Source: VRUE01 sp963837695
GTDB lineage: Bacteria; Actinomycetota; Thermoleophilia; Solirubrobacterales; 70-9
Assembly: GCA_963837695.1 (NCBI GenBank)
Contig: CAWINZ010000001.1
Coordinates: 62,001-126,000 of the forward strand
Direction: 5' to 3'
Length of the DNA stretch: 64,000 bases
The notes under the pieces are model-generated. The model was not told the DNA's origin. It saw nothing but the letters and a program-made list of their open reading frames with translations, and made no database searches. Below, piece by piece: positions 1-10,959 of this stretch. Both the position numbers and the translations under genes were made by a program. Every line of letters begins with the position of its first letter. Position 1 is the stretch's first letter.

Positions 1-2
1 CG

Positions 3-368
3 CATCGCGAGCATGGCCACGGCGGGCCGGACGGGAGCAGCGGCCACCCAGGCCGACACCCCGGCGGACACGGCCCCGGGGGCGGCGGCCCACGTCCCGG
101 GCGCCATCGCGGCGACCCCGCGCCGCCGGGCCACGAAGGGCGTGGCGAACGCGGTGGCCGGCGCGACGGCAGCGGGGGCACGGGCTCGCCCAAGGCCGGT
201 GGGCATCGCGGCGGCGGCTCCGGCTCCGCTCGCAAGCCGAGCCATCCTCCCGCACCCCCGGACGGAGAAGAGTCGGGCGGATCGGGTGGCCGCGACGAAC
301 CTGGCGACCCCACCGGTGAAACGGCCGATGGCGGCTCCGGTGCCCGGGGCGGCGAAGAACCTCAGTGA
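3..368 (+). CDS. 3' end of a Gly/His/Pro-rich protein (partial)
   Basis: An open frame enters from the left edge and ends at the TGA at 366-368. It encodes a low-complexity tail rich in Gly, His, Pro, Arg and Asp, starting HREHGHGGPDG and ending in an acidic GGEEPQ. Another frame over the same bases is also open but reads as an Ala/Arg-rich stretch typical of shadow frames in GC-rich DNA, so I prefer this one. The His/Gly motif recalls HHGHDGP just after the signal peptide of the next gene, so the two may be related or co-regulated. No domain can be named. The start lies outside the window. Confidence 0.4.
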   Translation, partial: HREHGHGGPDGSSGHPGRHPGGHGPGGGGPRPGRHRGDPAPPGHEGRGERGGRRDGSGGTGSPKAGGHRGGGSGSARKPSHPPAPPDGEESGGSGGRDEPGDPTGETADGGSGARGGEEPQ

Positions 369-434
369 TCTTCGCCCTCGCTTGGTGTTCTTCTAAGTGA
401 AGTGTGTTCAGGCAAACAAACGTAGGAGGCAAAG

Positions 435-917
435 ATGAATCCGCAGGGCAATAGGACCCGGCTCGCAGCGGTGCTGGTCGCAGTCGCGGCGGCCCTGGCA
501 CTCGTGGCGCTGCCGGGCCTCGCTGCAGCGCACCACGGTCACGACGGCCCGGCCGACGCCGGCACGATCCAGTCCTTCGACCAGGAAACCGGCGCCCTCG
601 CCATCGACCTGGCCGACGGCGGCAGCGTGAGCGGGCTCGTCACTCCCCGCACGCACATTCATTGCGACAATGGCAGGCACCAGGGCCGACACGGCCTGCG
701 CCATCGCCTGCGTGGGCACGGCGCCACCGCGCCGGGCCACAGCGAGAACCCCGGCAAGGGCGCCGAGCACTCGGCCCGCTGCACGACCGACGACCTGGTC
801 ACGGGGGCAACGGTCAAGTTCGCCGACCTGGTCCTCGTCGACGGCAAGGCGATCTTCAAACTGGTCGCGCTTCCGAAGCCGTCCGCGCCTGAGCCGGTGG
901 CACCGCCGAGCAGCTAG
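435..917 (+). CDS. Small secreted protein of unknown function
   Basis: A 160-residue protein. An AGGAGG Shine-Dalgarno at 424-429 fixes the ATG at 435. Residues 8-32 form a signal peptide (Arg, then an Ala/Leu/Val-rich core ending LPGLAAA), so it is exported. The mature part opens HHGHDGP. A segment beginning at about residue 44 (GTIQSFDQETGALAIDLADG) resembles the short beta-rich repeats of DUF5666-like proteins. Two cysteines (HIHC and ARC, about residues 78 and 116) could form a disulfide. The C-terminus is Pro/Ser-rich. Its stop lies 12 nt before the polA stop on the other strand, so the two genes converge with almost no spacer. The function is unknown. Confidence 0.75.
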   Translation: MNPQGNRTRLAAVLVAVAAALALVALPGLAAAHHGHDGPADAGTIQSFDQETGALAIDLADGGSVSGLVTPRTHIHCDNGRHQGRHGLRHRLRGHGATAPGHSENPGKGAEHSARCTTDDLVTGATVKFADLVLVDGKAIFKLVALPKPSAPEPVAPPSS

Positions 918-929
918 GGCGGGTCCACG

Positions 930-3571
930 TCACTTGGCGTCGAGCCAGTCCGCGCCGACGCCGATGTCCACCTCGAGTGGCGGATCGAGCTGGTAGGCGG
1001 CGCACATCTCGCGCCGCACCAGCTCGGTCGCGTCCTCCATCTCCCCCGGCGGGCCCTCGAAGAGCAGCTCGTCGTGGATCTGCAGGACGAGGCGCGTCTC
1101 CCCCCCGCCTCGGCCAGGGCGTTCTGGCAGCGCACCATCGCGACCTTGATGATGTCGGCGGCGGTGCCCTGGATCACCGTGTTCACCGCCAGCCTCTCCC
1201 CCAGTTTCCTCGTGTTCGGGTTGCCCGAGCGCAGCTCGGGGATCGAGCGGCGGCGCCCCATCAGGGTCCGCACGTAACCCACCTCCTGGGCCTGTTCCAC
1301 CACCTGCTCACGAAAGGCCCGCACAGCGGGAAAGCGCTCCAGGTAGCGGGCGACGAACTCCTCGCCCTCTTTGCGGGGGATGTTGAGCCGGTCGGCGAGG
1401 CCGAAGCCGGTCAGCCCGTAGACGATCCCGAAGTTGACCATCTTCGCCTTCGAGCGCCGGCCGACGTCGACCTCGTCGCGTGAGATGTCGAAGACCTCGG
1501 CGGCGGTCGCCGCGTGGACGTCATCGCCGGCGCGGAAGATCTCCTTCAGCACCTCCTCCTCGGCGACGTGGGCGAGCACGCGCAGCTCGACCTGGCTGTA
1601 GTCGGCGGAGAGCAGGCGGGCGCCGCGCTCGGCGACGAAGCAAGCACGGACCGGGCGGCCGACCTCGGTGCGGATCGGGATGTTCTGCAGGTTGGGGTTG
1701 GTACTGGAGAGACGGCCGGTGGTGGTCGCCGCCTGGTTGAAGGTGGTGTGGACGCGGCCGGTGGCGGGATCGATCAGGTCGGGCAGCGAGTCGAGGTAGG
1801 TGTTCTTGAGCTTGGTCAGCTCGCGCCACTGCTCGATCTTCTCGACGATCGGGTGCTCGTCGCGGATCTGAGCAAGGACGCGGGCGTCGGTGGAGAAGCC
1901 GGTTTTGCCGCGCCGTTTTTTCGACAGGCCGAGCTTCTCGAAGAGGACGCGGCCGACCTGCTGCGGCGAGCCGATCGTGAACTCTTCCTCGGCCAGCTCG
2001 AAGATCTCCTTCTTCAGGGTCTCGATGCGCTCGCCGAAGCCGGCGCCGACCTCGGCCAGCCGCTCGGCGTCGAGCTTCAGCCCCTCACGCTCCATCGCGG
2101 CGAGGACGTGCACAAGCGGCAGCTCGACTTCATGCAGCAGCGACTCGAGCTCGAACTGCTCGAGCCGCGGGCGCTGTGCCTCGGTGAGGGCGGCGACCAG
2201 GCGCGCCTCCACGGCCGGGTCGAGGCCTGCCTCGACCTCCTCGCCGAGCGCGAGCTGGCCGTCCTCCTCGGCATCGCCGGCGGCGGCGCCCTCGGCGAGG
2301 CCGATGCCGGCATCGGCGGCGAGCTCGGTCAACTCGTAGGTGCGGCGCTGGGGCTCGAGCAGGTAGGCGGCCAGCATCGTGTCGTGGTCCAGCGCCGGCT
2401 CGACCCCCTCGCGGGCGGCGGCGGCGAGCAGGCCGTGTCGCCCGCCGCCGAGCGACTTGAGGTCGTGGGCGGCGATCGGGCGGTCGCCGAGGGCGACCGC
2501 GAGCTCGTCGAGGCTCGCCGAGCCGGCGAGGATCCGCTCACCCTGCGCCGCCGCCCAGCGGTCAGCGGCGATCGCCAGCGCCACCGGCCCCGGCTCGAGG
2601 TCGCCGGGCGTCCCCTCCTCCACCTCGACGGCCAGCTCCTCCTCGACGCTGCGCCCGGGCACCGCCTCGCCCTCGGGCAGCGCTTCTTCGAGCCGCTCCA
2701 AGACAGCCCGCAGCTCGAACTCGCGCATGAAGTCGCGCAGGGCGCCGCGGTCGGGCTCGGAGCCCATCGCCGCGGCCAGGTCGACGCCGGTCTCGATCTC
2801 GTACTGCAGCGTCGCCAGGTGCTTCGACATGCGCGCGTCGTCGGCATGCTCGACCAGGTTCTGCTTGCGTTTGGCGCCGGAGATCTCATCGACGCTGGCC
2901 AGGACCCGCTCCAACGTGCCGAATTGCTGCAGCAGCTGGGTCGCGGTTTTCTCGCCGATCCCCGGGACGCCCGGGATGTTGTCTGAGGTGTCGCCGCGCA
3001 GCCCCATCAGGTCGGTGATCAACTCGGGCGGCACGCCGTAGCGCTCCTCGACCGCCGCCTCGTCGTAGATCTTGGTCTCGGTGATCCCGCGCGAAGTGCT
3101 CATCACCCGGATCCCCGGCCCGACCAGCTGGTAGGCGTCACGGTCGCCGGTCACGACCATCACCGGAATCCCCTCCTCGCGCGCCTGCCGAGTAAGCGAG
3201 GCGATCACGTCGTCGGCCTCGAAGCCCTCGACCTTGACGTTGGTGTAGCCGAAGGCCTCGACCAGCGGCATCAGGTTCGGCCACTGCTCGCGCAACAGAT
3301 CGGGGCGCGGTTTGCGCCCGGCCTTGTAGAGGTCGTAGGTGACCTCGCGCCCCGACATGCCGGCGTCCCAGGCGACGACCACGCCGGCGGGATGATGCTC
3401 GTCGATGATTTTCACCAGCATCGAGGCGAGCCCGTAGATCGCGTTGGTCGGCCGCCCATCGCTGGTCCCAATCGACTCGGGCAGCGCGAAGAACGCCCGG
3501 TAGGCGAGCGAGTTGCCGTCGATCAGGAAGAGCTCGGGCTTCTCGGCTGGGTCAGGCGGACCGGGCGGCAT
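930..3571 (-). pseudogene. polA: DNA polymerase I, frameshifted near the C-terminus
   Basis: Repair and replication polymerase. From the ATG at 3571 the N-terminal 5'-3' nuclease (LFLIDGNSLAYRAFF, then GDRDAYQL and GLRGDTSDNIPGVPGIGEKTA) is intact. The 3'-5' exonuclease region is present, but its first motif reads VALAIAADR without the DxE metal ligands, so proofreading is probably absent, as in Bacillus-type enzymes. Polymerase motif A (LLSADYSQVELR, about residue 655) and motif B (KMVNFGIVYG, about 710) are intact. In a run of seven C (1100-1106; G on the coding strand) one base is missing relative to the family. The frame as written leaves polA before motif C and stops at 914. Adding one G restores QIHDELLFE and a normal end at the TGA at 930-932, about 880 residues. 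This is either a homopolymer sequencing error or a true lesion. Confidence 0.9.
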
Positions 3572-3626
3572 CGGCGCCAACTCTAAGGCGCGGTCCGGCC
3601 CTTGGGGCGTTCATTCCGACGAGCCC

Positions 3627-4055
3627 CTAAAGGGAGCCCCTCGCGGCCACCCACTCGCACGGCTGGCCGGTGACCCCGGCGATCAGGTCGAAGTCCTTGT
3701 CGTAGTGGAGCACGACCAGATCAGCGCGTGCGGCGGCTACCGCGATCATCGCATCCGACATCGAGGGGGCTCGATGCGGCGACCCACCCTTCTCGGCGAG
3801 CGCCTGGCAGATGTCCAGCGCCCGCTCCCAGTCGGAGTTGTCGAAGCGCGCCTGGTCGAGCGCCGCGAGGTCTTCGCGAAGAGCCCCGTACTCCTTGCCA
3901 TTGGAGGCGCTGTGCAGCAACTCCCACATGACTGGGCCGCAGGTCGCGATCTGGCCGGTCACGAGCCGGCGGCCAAAGCTCTCGCGCAGGGCCTGTGGGG
4001 CACTGGGGCGGCGCCCGTGCGCCCAGGCGCTGGTGTCAGCCAAATAGGCAGCCAT
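3627..4055 (-). CDS. vapC: VapC-type PIN-domain ribonuclease toxin
   Basis: A 142-residue PIN-domain protein. Probable metal-binding acids are visible: D7 (LADTSAW), E45 (WELLHS), D101 (MSDAMIAVAA) and D119/D121 (HYDKDFDLI). Members of this family are toxins of type II toxin-antitoxin modules that cleave RNA. The gene begins 3 nt after the stop of the upstream vapB (4059-4280), the usual VapBC operon layout. The four-acid set looks complete, so the toxin should be active if expressed. Confidence 0.88.
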   Translation of the reverse strand: MAAYLADTSAWAHGRRPSAPQALRESFGRRLVTGQIATCGPVMWELLHSASNGKEYGALREDLAALDQARFDNSDWERALDICQALAEKGGSPHRAPSMSDAMIAVAAARADLVVLHYDKDFDLIAGVTGQPCEWVAARGSL

Positions 4056-4058
4056 GCC

Positions 4059-4280
4059 TCAGTCGAAGTCGAAGGTTCTGGGCTGGCGCATCTCCTTGAG
4101 CCGCTCAGGGAAATCCTCGGGCAGCTCCAGCTGGGCCAAGCGATCGAGATGAGCCTGGCGGACGACCCGCTGAAGCGACTCTCGCACCGTGGCGGTCATG
4201 CCCTTGGTGCCGGCAGCCCGTTCGGCTTTCCGCAGGAGCTCCTGATCGACGATGAGCGAAGTACGCTTTCCCATCGGCAT
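4059..4280 (-). CDS. vapB: VapB-type antitoxin
   Basis: A 73-residue antitoxin. The frame is open further upstream, but a GGAG centred about 10 nt before the ATG at 4280, and the typical N-terminus MPMGKRTSLIVDQELLRKAERAAG, favour this start. The N-terminal ribbon-helix-helix-like segment should bind DNA and repress the operon. The C-terminus (LELPEDFPERLKEMRQPRTFDFD) is acidic and aromatic, as in peptides that occlude PIN active sites. It is immediately followed by vapC. Confidence 0.8.
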   Translation of the reverse strand: MPMGKRTSLIVDQELLRKAERAAGTKGMTATVRESLQRVVRQAHLDRLAQLELPEDFPERLKEMRQPRTFDFD

Positions 4281-4455
4281 AGGATACCGCTCCATCGGCG
4301 GCAACGTGCGTATGTCTTGTATGGCAGTTTGCATATAGAGGTCTGCGCGCGGTGATCGCTTCGCCCCTCCAAGTCCGTGGCGAGCAAAGTTCTCCCCCCT
4401 GCGGGCCGACCAACCCACGCAATGTCCGGCGAACGAATCTGATTCGATAGCCGAC
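4281..4455. promoter_or_regulatory. Divergent promoter region, vapBC / malic enzyme
   Basis: A 175-base intergenic region between the leftward vapBC and the rightward malic enzyme gene. It holds a comparatively AT-rich patch at about 4310-4340, suitable for the vapBC promoter and autoregulatory operator. A short inverted repeat CGAATC-T-GATTCG (4434-4446) lies 9 nt before the malic enzyme ATG. No clear -35/-10 pair could be assigned. Confidence 0.35.
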
Positions 4456-5913
<1,458 letters not shown>

Positions 5914-5917
5914 CCGG

Positions 5918-6823
5918 GTGAGGGTCCTGGTCACCGGAGCGAGCGGCTTCATCGGCTCGGCGCTGTGCGACGCGCTGCTCGCCCGCGGTGACTCGGTCGT
6001 CGGCCTCTCCCGCGACCCGCAGCGTGCCCGTTCCACGAACCCGAGCGTCGTCTGGCATGCCTGGGAGCCGACGCTCGAACGGCCACCGCAAGCGGCTTTC
6101 GAGAACATCGACGGGGTCGTCAACCTCGAGGGCGAGAAGATCAACCAGCGCTGGACCGACGAGGCCAAGCGGCGGATCATGGAGAGCCGTCGCAAAGGCA
6201 CCCGCAACCTGATCGCGGCGCTCGCCGGCCTCGAGAAAAAGCCCAAAGTCCTCGTCAACCAGTCGGCGATCGGCTTCTACGGCGACCGTGGCGACGCCAT
6301 GGTCGACGAGTCTGCCGAGTCCGGCGAGGGCTACGACGCCGAGGTAGTGCGCGAGTGGGAGGCCGCCGCAGGCGACGCCGAGGGCGTCGGAGTGCGACTC
6401 GTCATCGTCCGCACCGGCCACGTGCTCGATGCGAGCGGCGGCCTGCTCGGCGAACTGCTGACGCCGTTCAAACTCGGCGTCGGCGGGCCGATTGCCGGCG
6501 GGCGCCAGTACATGTCCTGGATCCACATCGACGACGAGGTCGGGATCTTGCTCTGGGCGCTTGACAACGAGACTGTCAGCGGCACGGTCAACTCGACCGC
6601 GCCCAACCCGGTCACCAACCGCGAGTTCTCCCACGCGATCGGACGGGCGCTTGGCCGACCGGCATCGGTCCCGGTACCGGGGTTCGTGCTCGACCTCAAA
6701 TTCGGCGGCGAGTTCGGGAGGGTCCTGCGGGGCGGCCAAAGGGTCCTGCCCCGCAGAGCGCTCGACCTCGGATATGAGTTTCGCTATCCGGAGATCGACG
6801 GGGCGCTGAAGAACTTGTTGTAG
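5918..6823 (+). CDS. TIGR01777-family NAD(P)-binding epimerase-like protein
   Basis: A 301-residue extended short-chain dehydrogenase/reductase-fold protein beginning at a GTG 4 nt after the malic enzyme stop. The N-terminal Rossmann motif is VTGASGFIGSALCDALL. The family signature VNLEGEKINQRWT, the active-site region NQSAIGFYGDRG and the C-terminal DUF1731-like segment are present. Relatives (YfcH) are annotated as sugar-nucleotide epimerases, but their substrate is unknown. The short spacing makes a transcriptional unit with the malic enzyme. A long palindrome begins 4 nt after its stop. Confidence 0.85.
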   Translation: MRVLVTGASGFIGSALCDALLARGDSVVGLSRDPQRARSTNPSVVWHAWEPTLERPPQAAFENIDGVVNLEGEKINQRWTDEAKRRIMESRRKGTRNLIAALAGLEKKPKVLVNQSAIGFYGDRGDAMVDESAESGEGYDAEVVREWEAAAGDAEGVGVRLVIVRTGHVLDASGGLLGELLTPFKLGVGGPIAGGRQYMSWIHIDDEVGILLWALDNETVSGTVNSTAPNPVTNREFSHAIGRALGRPASVPVPGFVLDLKFGGEFGRVLRGGQRVLPRRALDLGYEFRYPEIDGALKNLL

Positions 6824-6827
6824 GTAA

Positions 6828-6927
6828 GGGCCGGGTGACCCCTCCCCCGAAAGCCGTCGCGCAGCTGGTCGCTTGCCTGGGTTTGAAGCGCGGTTCCTTG
6901 AGCTTTCGTGGAGGGGTCACCCGGCCC
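6828..6927. repeat. Long palindromic element (single copy)
   Basis: An 18-bp perfect inverted repeat, GGGCCGGGTGACCCCTCC (6828-6845) against its complement at 6910-6927. The stem is extended inward by imperfect CGAAAGC/GCTTTCG pairing around a loop of about 47 nt. It fills the gap between two convergent genes, 4 nt after one stop and 12 nt before the other, so it could serve as a bidirectional terminator. Its design (variable G-rich arms, long inner core) matches the repeat families at 9.7, 25.1 and 27-56 kb, but the core sequence is different. Confidence 0.8.
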
Positions 6928-6939
6928 TCTTCACAACGG

Positions 6940-7413
6940 CTATTCCAGAGCCGCGTTGACCGATTCGCGCAGGGAGCCGGAGCTGCCAGCTTCATCCACG
7001 GCCTTGAGGAGCTTCTTCATTGCTGCTTTCCCCGAGGTTTGGGGGAGCTGGGCGATTCCGGCGGTTTCCAGGATTGGTTCGGAGAAGCGGGAGGCGGCGC
7101 GGGTCGGTTCGCCTATGTAGCCGATCGAGCCGGCGTCCTCGGTGACGCGACGAGCGTTAGCTCCGATCTGAGCGAGGTCGAGCCCGCGGGGGCTTTCAGA
7201 TCTCGGCAAGCAAACGACACCAACCCGCACATCCCCAGCTCGCCCCCCATCCCGCGCAAGCTCCCGTTTCGCTTCAGCGCAAAGAGACCGGGCCGCATAG
7301 ACGCTGACCCACGCCCCCGAAGTCACACCATCGCTCTCGCCACAGCCAGCCACGACCCCGATAAGAAGGAACGCGACCAGAGCTTTCTTGGGCTGTCGAG
7401 AAGGGAGCCTCAC
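6940..7413 (-). CDS. Lipoprotein, truncated periplasmic-binding-protein-like
   Basis: 157 residues from a GTG. The N-terminus has Arg/Lys, a hydrophobic stretch (ALVAFLLIGVVAGC) and a lipobox ending at Cys24, so it should be lipid-anchored outside the membrane. The segment GSIGYIGEPTRAASRFSEPILETAGI resembles the first lobe of branched-chain amino-acid-type binding proteins, where it precedes the ligand site. The protein is far shorter than a complete binding protein (about 380 residues), so only part of one lobe is represented. It starts 3 nt after the phosphofructokinase stop and is translated from the same mRNA. Its function is uncertain. Confidence 0.7.
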   Translation of the reverse strand: MRLPSRQPKKALVAFLLIGVVAGCGESDGVTSGAWVSVYAARSLCAEAKRELARDGGRAGDVRVGVVCLPRSESPRGLDLAQIGANARRVTEDAGSIGYIGEPTRAASRFSEPILETAGIAQLPQTSGKAAMKKLLKAVDEAGSSGSLRESVNAALE

Positions 7414-7416
7414 CGC

Positions 7417-8445
7417 TCACCCAAAGAAAACCTCGGCCTCTTCGTAGAGCTCCTTGGGCACCGTCTTCAGTTCCGCCGTAGCCTCGCCGATCTGCACGAG
7501 CGCGATATCCGTGCCGCGCAGCGCCGTCATCATGCCCCAGCTGCCGTTGTGGACGGCGTCAATCGCGTGCAGGCCGAAGCGCGTCGCGAGCACCCGGTCG
7601 AAGGCCGTCGGCGTGCCGCCGCGCTGCACGTGGCCGAGCACGGTCGCCCGGGTCTCCTTGCCGGTCTTCTGCTCGATCTGACCCTCGAGCCAGTGCGCGA
7701 TGCCGCCGAGGCGGGCGTGGCCGAAGGCGTCGAGGCCTTTGTCTTGGGCCTCGGGGATGCCGCCCTTGGGCTGGGCGCCCTCGGAGACGACGACGATCGG
7801 CGCGAAATGGGCCTCCAGGCGCCGCCCGACCAGCTCGCAGACCTCGTCAAGATCGAAAGGCTGCTCGGGGATCAGGATCACGTTGGCGCCGCCCGCAAGG
7901 CCGGCGTGGAAGGCGATCCAGCCGGCGTGACGACCCATCACCTCGACGATCAGCACGCGGTGGTGGCTGTCGGCGGTGGTGTGGAGGCGGTCGATCGCCT
8001 CCATGGCGATATTGACCGCGGTGTCGAAGCCGAAGGTGTAGTCGGTGGCGCCGAGGTCGTTGTCGATCGTCTTCGGCACGCCGACCACACGCACGCCGTG
8101 CTCCTCGTGCAGGCGGGCGGCGACGCCGAGCGTGTCCTCGCCGCCGATCGCGATCAACCCGTCGATACCTTCGTCGGCGACGTTCTCGACGATCCGCTCC
8201 GCTCCGCCGTCCTCCTTGAAGGGGTTGGTCCGCGAGGAGCCGAGGATCGTCCCGCCGCGCGGCAGGATGCCGCGCACCTCGGGCACCCCGAGCGGTCGGC
8301 TGTCGCGCGTCATCGGCCCGTGCCAGCCGTCGCGGTAGCCGACGAACTCGTGACCCAGGTGTTCGACTCCCTTGCGGACGATCGCCCGGATCACCGCGTT
8401 GAGCCCTGGGCAGTCGCCCCCGCCGGTAAGCACCCCGATCCGCAT
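7417..8445 (-). CDS. pfkA: Phosphofructokinase, pyrophosphate-type residues
   Basis: 342 residues, group A 6-phosphofructokinase, phosphorylating fructose 6-phosphate in glycolysis. Visible motifs are LTGGGDCPGLNAVIR, GTILGSSRTNPF, GGEDTLG and PKTIDNDL. The two positions known to set the phosphoryl donor are Asp104 (GGED; Gly in ATP enzymes) and Lys125 (PKTIDND; Gly in E. coli PfkA). This Asp/Lys pair is that of pyrophosphate-dependent enzymes such as the Amycolatopsis methanolica enzyme. The reaction may therefore use PPi and be reversible; biochemistry would be needed to confirm it. It is co-transcribed with the downstream lipoprotein. Confidence 0.93.
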   Translation of the reverse strand: MRIGVLTGGGDCPGLNAVIRAIVRKGVEHLGHEFVGYRDGWHGPMTRDSRPLGVPEVRGILPRGGTILGSSRTNPFKEDGGAERIVENVADEGIDGLIAIGGEDTLGVAARLHEEHGVRVVGVPKTIDNDLGATDYTFGFDTAVNIAMEAIDRLHTTADSHHRVLIVEVMGRHAGWIAFHAGLAGGANVILIPEQPFDLDEVCELVGRRLEAHFAPIVVVSEGAQPKGGIPEAQDKGLDAFGHARLGGIAHWLEGQIEQKTGKETRATVLGHVQRGGTPTAFDRVLATRFGLHAIDAVHNGSWGMMTALRGTDIALVQIGEATAELKTVPKELYEEAEVFFG

Positions 8446-8578
8446 CGACTCAGCTTAGATGAGCGACACAGTCGATCTGAAGGCGGTCAGAGAGAGCCAG
8501 CGGCAGGAAATCGCGCCAGACCTTTCGCTCGGTCGACCGGAGGGCGAGGCCACGCTTGGGGCGGATCTGCGCTGCTTC

Positions 8579-8731
8579 TCAGGAACCGGTGGGCTTGAAG
8601 ACCCGGATCGTCGCGCCGATCAGCAGCACGCCGAAGAAGATCAAGCCGGCGACGCCGCCGCCCTGGCCGAGCCAGGCATAGCCGACGGTGGTTGCGGCGA
8701 GCGCCATGAAGAGGGTGACCACGAGTCCCAT
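8579..8731 (-). CDS. 50-residue two-helix membrane protein
   Basis: A short gene running from an ATG at 8731 to a TGA at 8579-8581. The peptide begins MGLVVTLFMALAATTVGYAW and ends TIRVFKPTGS. Residues 2-20 and 27-43 are hydrophobic helices separated by LGQGGG, giving a hairpin membrane protein with a short basic cytosolic tail. An AGGA lies about 11 nt upstream. The glycine turn and positively charged end look like a real small membrane protein. Its gene lies between pfkA and trpA on the same strand. Function unknown. Confidence 0.6.
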   Translation of the reverse strand: MGLVVTLFMALAATTVGYAWLGQGGGVAGLIFFGVLLIGATIRVFKPTGS

Positions 8732-8767
8732 GCGGCGCGAATCCTAGTCGAAGCGGCGGTCCTTGGG

Positions 8768-8878
8768 GCCGGTCCCGGTAGGGCTTCCACTTAACTTTTT
8801 CGGTGGGACCCTTTCAGGCTGGCGCCCGGATGCCGACACCGAAAAAGTACAAGACGTTCCAGCCCTACCGGGACCGGC
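8768..8878. repeat. Composite palindrome at the trpA stop codon
   Basis: Outer arms GCCGGTCCCGGTAGGGCT (8768-8785) and their exact complement (8861-8878), plus inner arms ACTTTTTCGGTG (8794-8805) and their exact complement (8837-8848). The right outer arm contains the trpA stop codon and encodes its last residues (SRSR). It would fold as a long hairpin in the 3' end of the trp mRNA and probably terminates or stabilises it. It resembles the other palindromes in layout only. Confidence 0.8.
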
Positions 8879-9665
8879 TCTGAGCGTCGCGCGAGTTGCG
8901 CAAGAACTGGCTGACCGCATCGGCGGCGGCTGAAGCTGAGCCGGCCTCTCCCGCCGCGCGGACCAGGCGACTGCCGACGATTACGCCATCGGCAATTTCG
9001 CCTACTTCGGCGACCTGCTCGGGGGTGCCGATGCCGAAGCCGACGGCTACCGGCACGTCAGCGTCGGCCTTGGTTGCGGCTACCAGCTCGGTGAGACCGG
9101 CCGGGAGCTGCTGCCGCTCTCCCGTCGTCCCCACGCTGGAGACGACGTAGATGAAGCCCTGCGCCGCGGCGCAGATGCGGGCGCGGCGCTCGGGCGGGGT
9201 GGTCGGCGCCAGCAGCGGCACGAGTGCCAGCCCGGCGCCAGAGAGCGCCCTGCGAATGTCATTGGCCTCGTCGAGCGGCAGATCAGGCACGATCGCCCCG
9301 GCCGCGCCCGCGGCGGCGGCGCGGCGGGCGAACTCGGCGGCACCCCCGTGCGCGAGCACCATGTTCGAGTAGACCATCAGCACGACCGGAATCCGCTCCG
9401 ACACCGAGGCGCAGATCTCAAGCGTGCTCTCCAGAGTCGCACCGGCGGCCAGAGCCTCCGTTGCAGCCGCATGGATAGTCGGCCCATCGGCCAGCGGATC
9501 GGAAAAGGGCACCCCAAGCTCGATCAAATCCGCCCCGGACTCCACGTACGCCGCAGCTATCGCAAGTGAGGCCGCCTGCTCGGGAAAGCCACCCATCATG
9601 TAGGGCATCAACGCCGCCCGCCCTTCCTCACCAGCTTTCCCAAAGGCCACCGCGATCCGCTCCAC
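8865..9665 (-). CDS. trpA: Tryptophan synthase alpha subunit
   Basis: Converts indole-3-glycerol phosphate to indole, which is channelled to TrpB. From the GTG at 9665 the protein (MERIAVAFGKAGEEGRAALMPYMMGGFP...) is 266 residues, the family length. Catalytic Glu is in LIELGVPFSDP and Asp in VPDLPLDEA; the phosphate-binding GFGIGTPEQ and GVIVGSRLV follow. The frame stays open upstream through a palindromic repeat to GTG 9797 inside trpB, and an ATG at 9740 also lies in the repeat. Starting there would add a peptide containing TRRSNSVEAPASHPPIP, similar to an insert in PrmA, so the true N-terminus is uncertain. Last gene of the trp operon. Confidence 0.93.
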   Translation of the reverse strand: MERIAVAFGKAGEEGRAALMPYMMGGFPEQAASLAIAAAYVESGADLIELGVPFSDPLADGPTIHAAATEALAAGATLESTLEICASVSERIPVVLMVYSNMVLAHGGAAEFARRAAAAGAAGAIVPDLPLDEANDIRRALSGAGLALVPLLAPTTPPERRARICAAAQGFIYVVSSVGTTGERQQLPAGLTELVAATKADADVPVAVGFGIGTPEQVAEVGEIADGVIVGSRLVRAAGEAGSASAAADAVSQFLRNSRDAQSRSR

Positions 9666-9684
9666 CCCAACCAGCTTATGCGCA

Positions 9685-9754
9685 GTGGGGATAGGGGGAT
9701 GGCTCGCCGGAGCCTCCACGCTGTTGCTCCGCCGAGTCATCCCCCTATCCCCAC
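9685..9754. repeat. Family 2 palindromic element, copy 1 (trpB-trpA junction)
   Basis: Perfect 17-bp arms, GTGGGGATAGGGGGATG at 9685-9701 and the complement at 9738-9754, around a core containing GCCGGAGCCTCCACGCTG and TTGCTCCGCCGA. The same core recurs at 25.1 kb with quite different arms. It sits 20 nt after the trpB stop and just before the likely trpA start. On the coding strand it is open in the trpA frame and could be translated as TRRSNSVEAPASHPPIP. Confidence 0.85.
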
Positions 9755-9774
9755 CCAGCGGCCGCTCCGTCGAG

Positions 9775-10955
<1,181 letters not shown>

Positions 10956-10959
<4 letters not shown>

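Noticed and set aside
13..396. A 127-codon plus-strand frame at the left edge
   Set aside because: Ala/Arg-rich shadow composition; a different frame entering from the edge has a more coherent Gly/His/acidic tail.
1514..2986. A 490-codon plus-strand frame opposite polA
   Set aside because: Codon-phase shadow of polA with repetitive Leu/Ala/Gly/Asp composition and no domain.
4434..4446. Inverted repeat CGAATC-T-GATTCG before the malic enzyme gene as an operator
   Set aside because: Only six bases per arm, one occurrence, no regulator nearby; could be chance, so listed only within the intergenic note.
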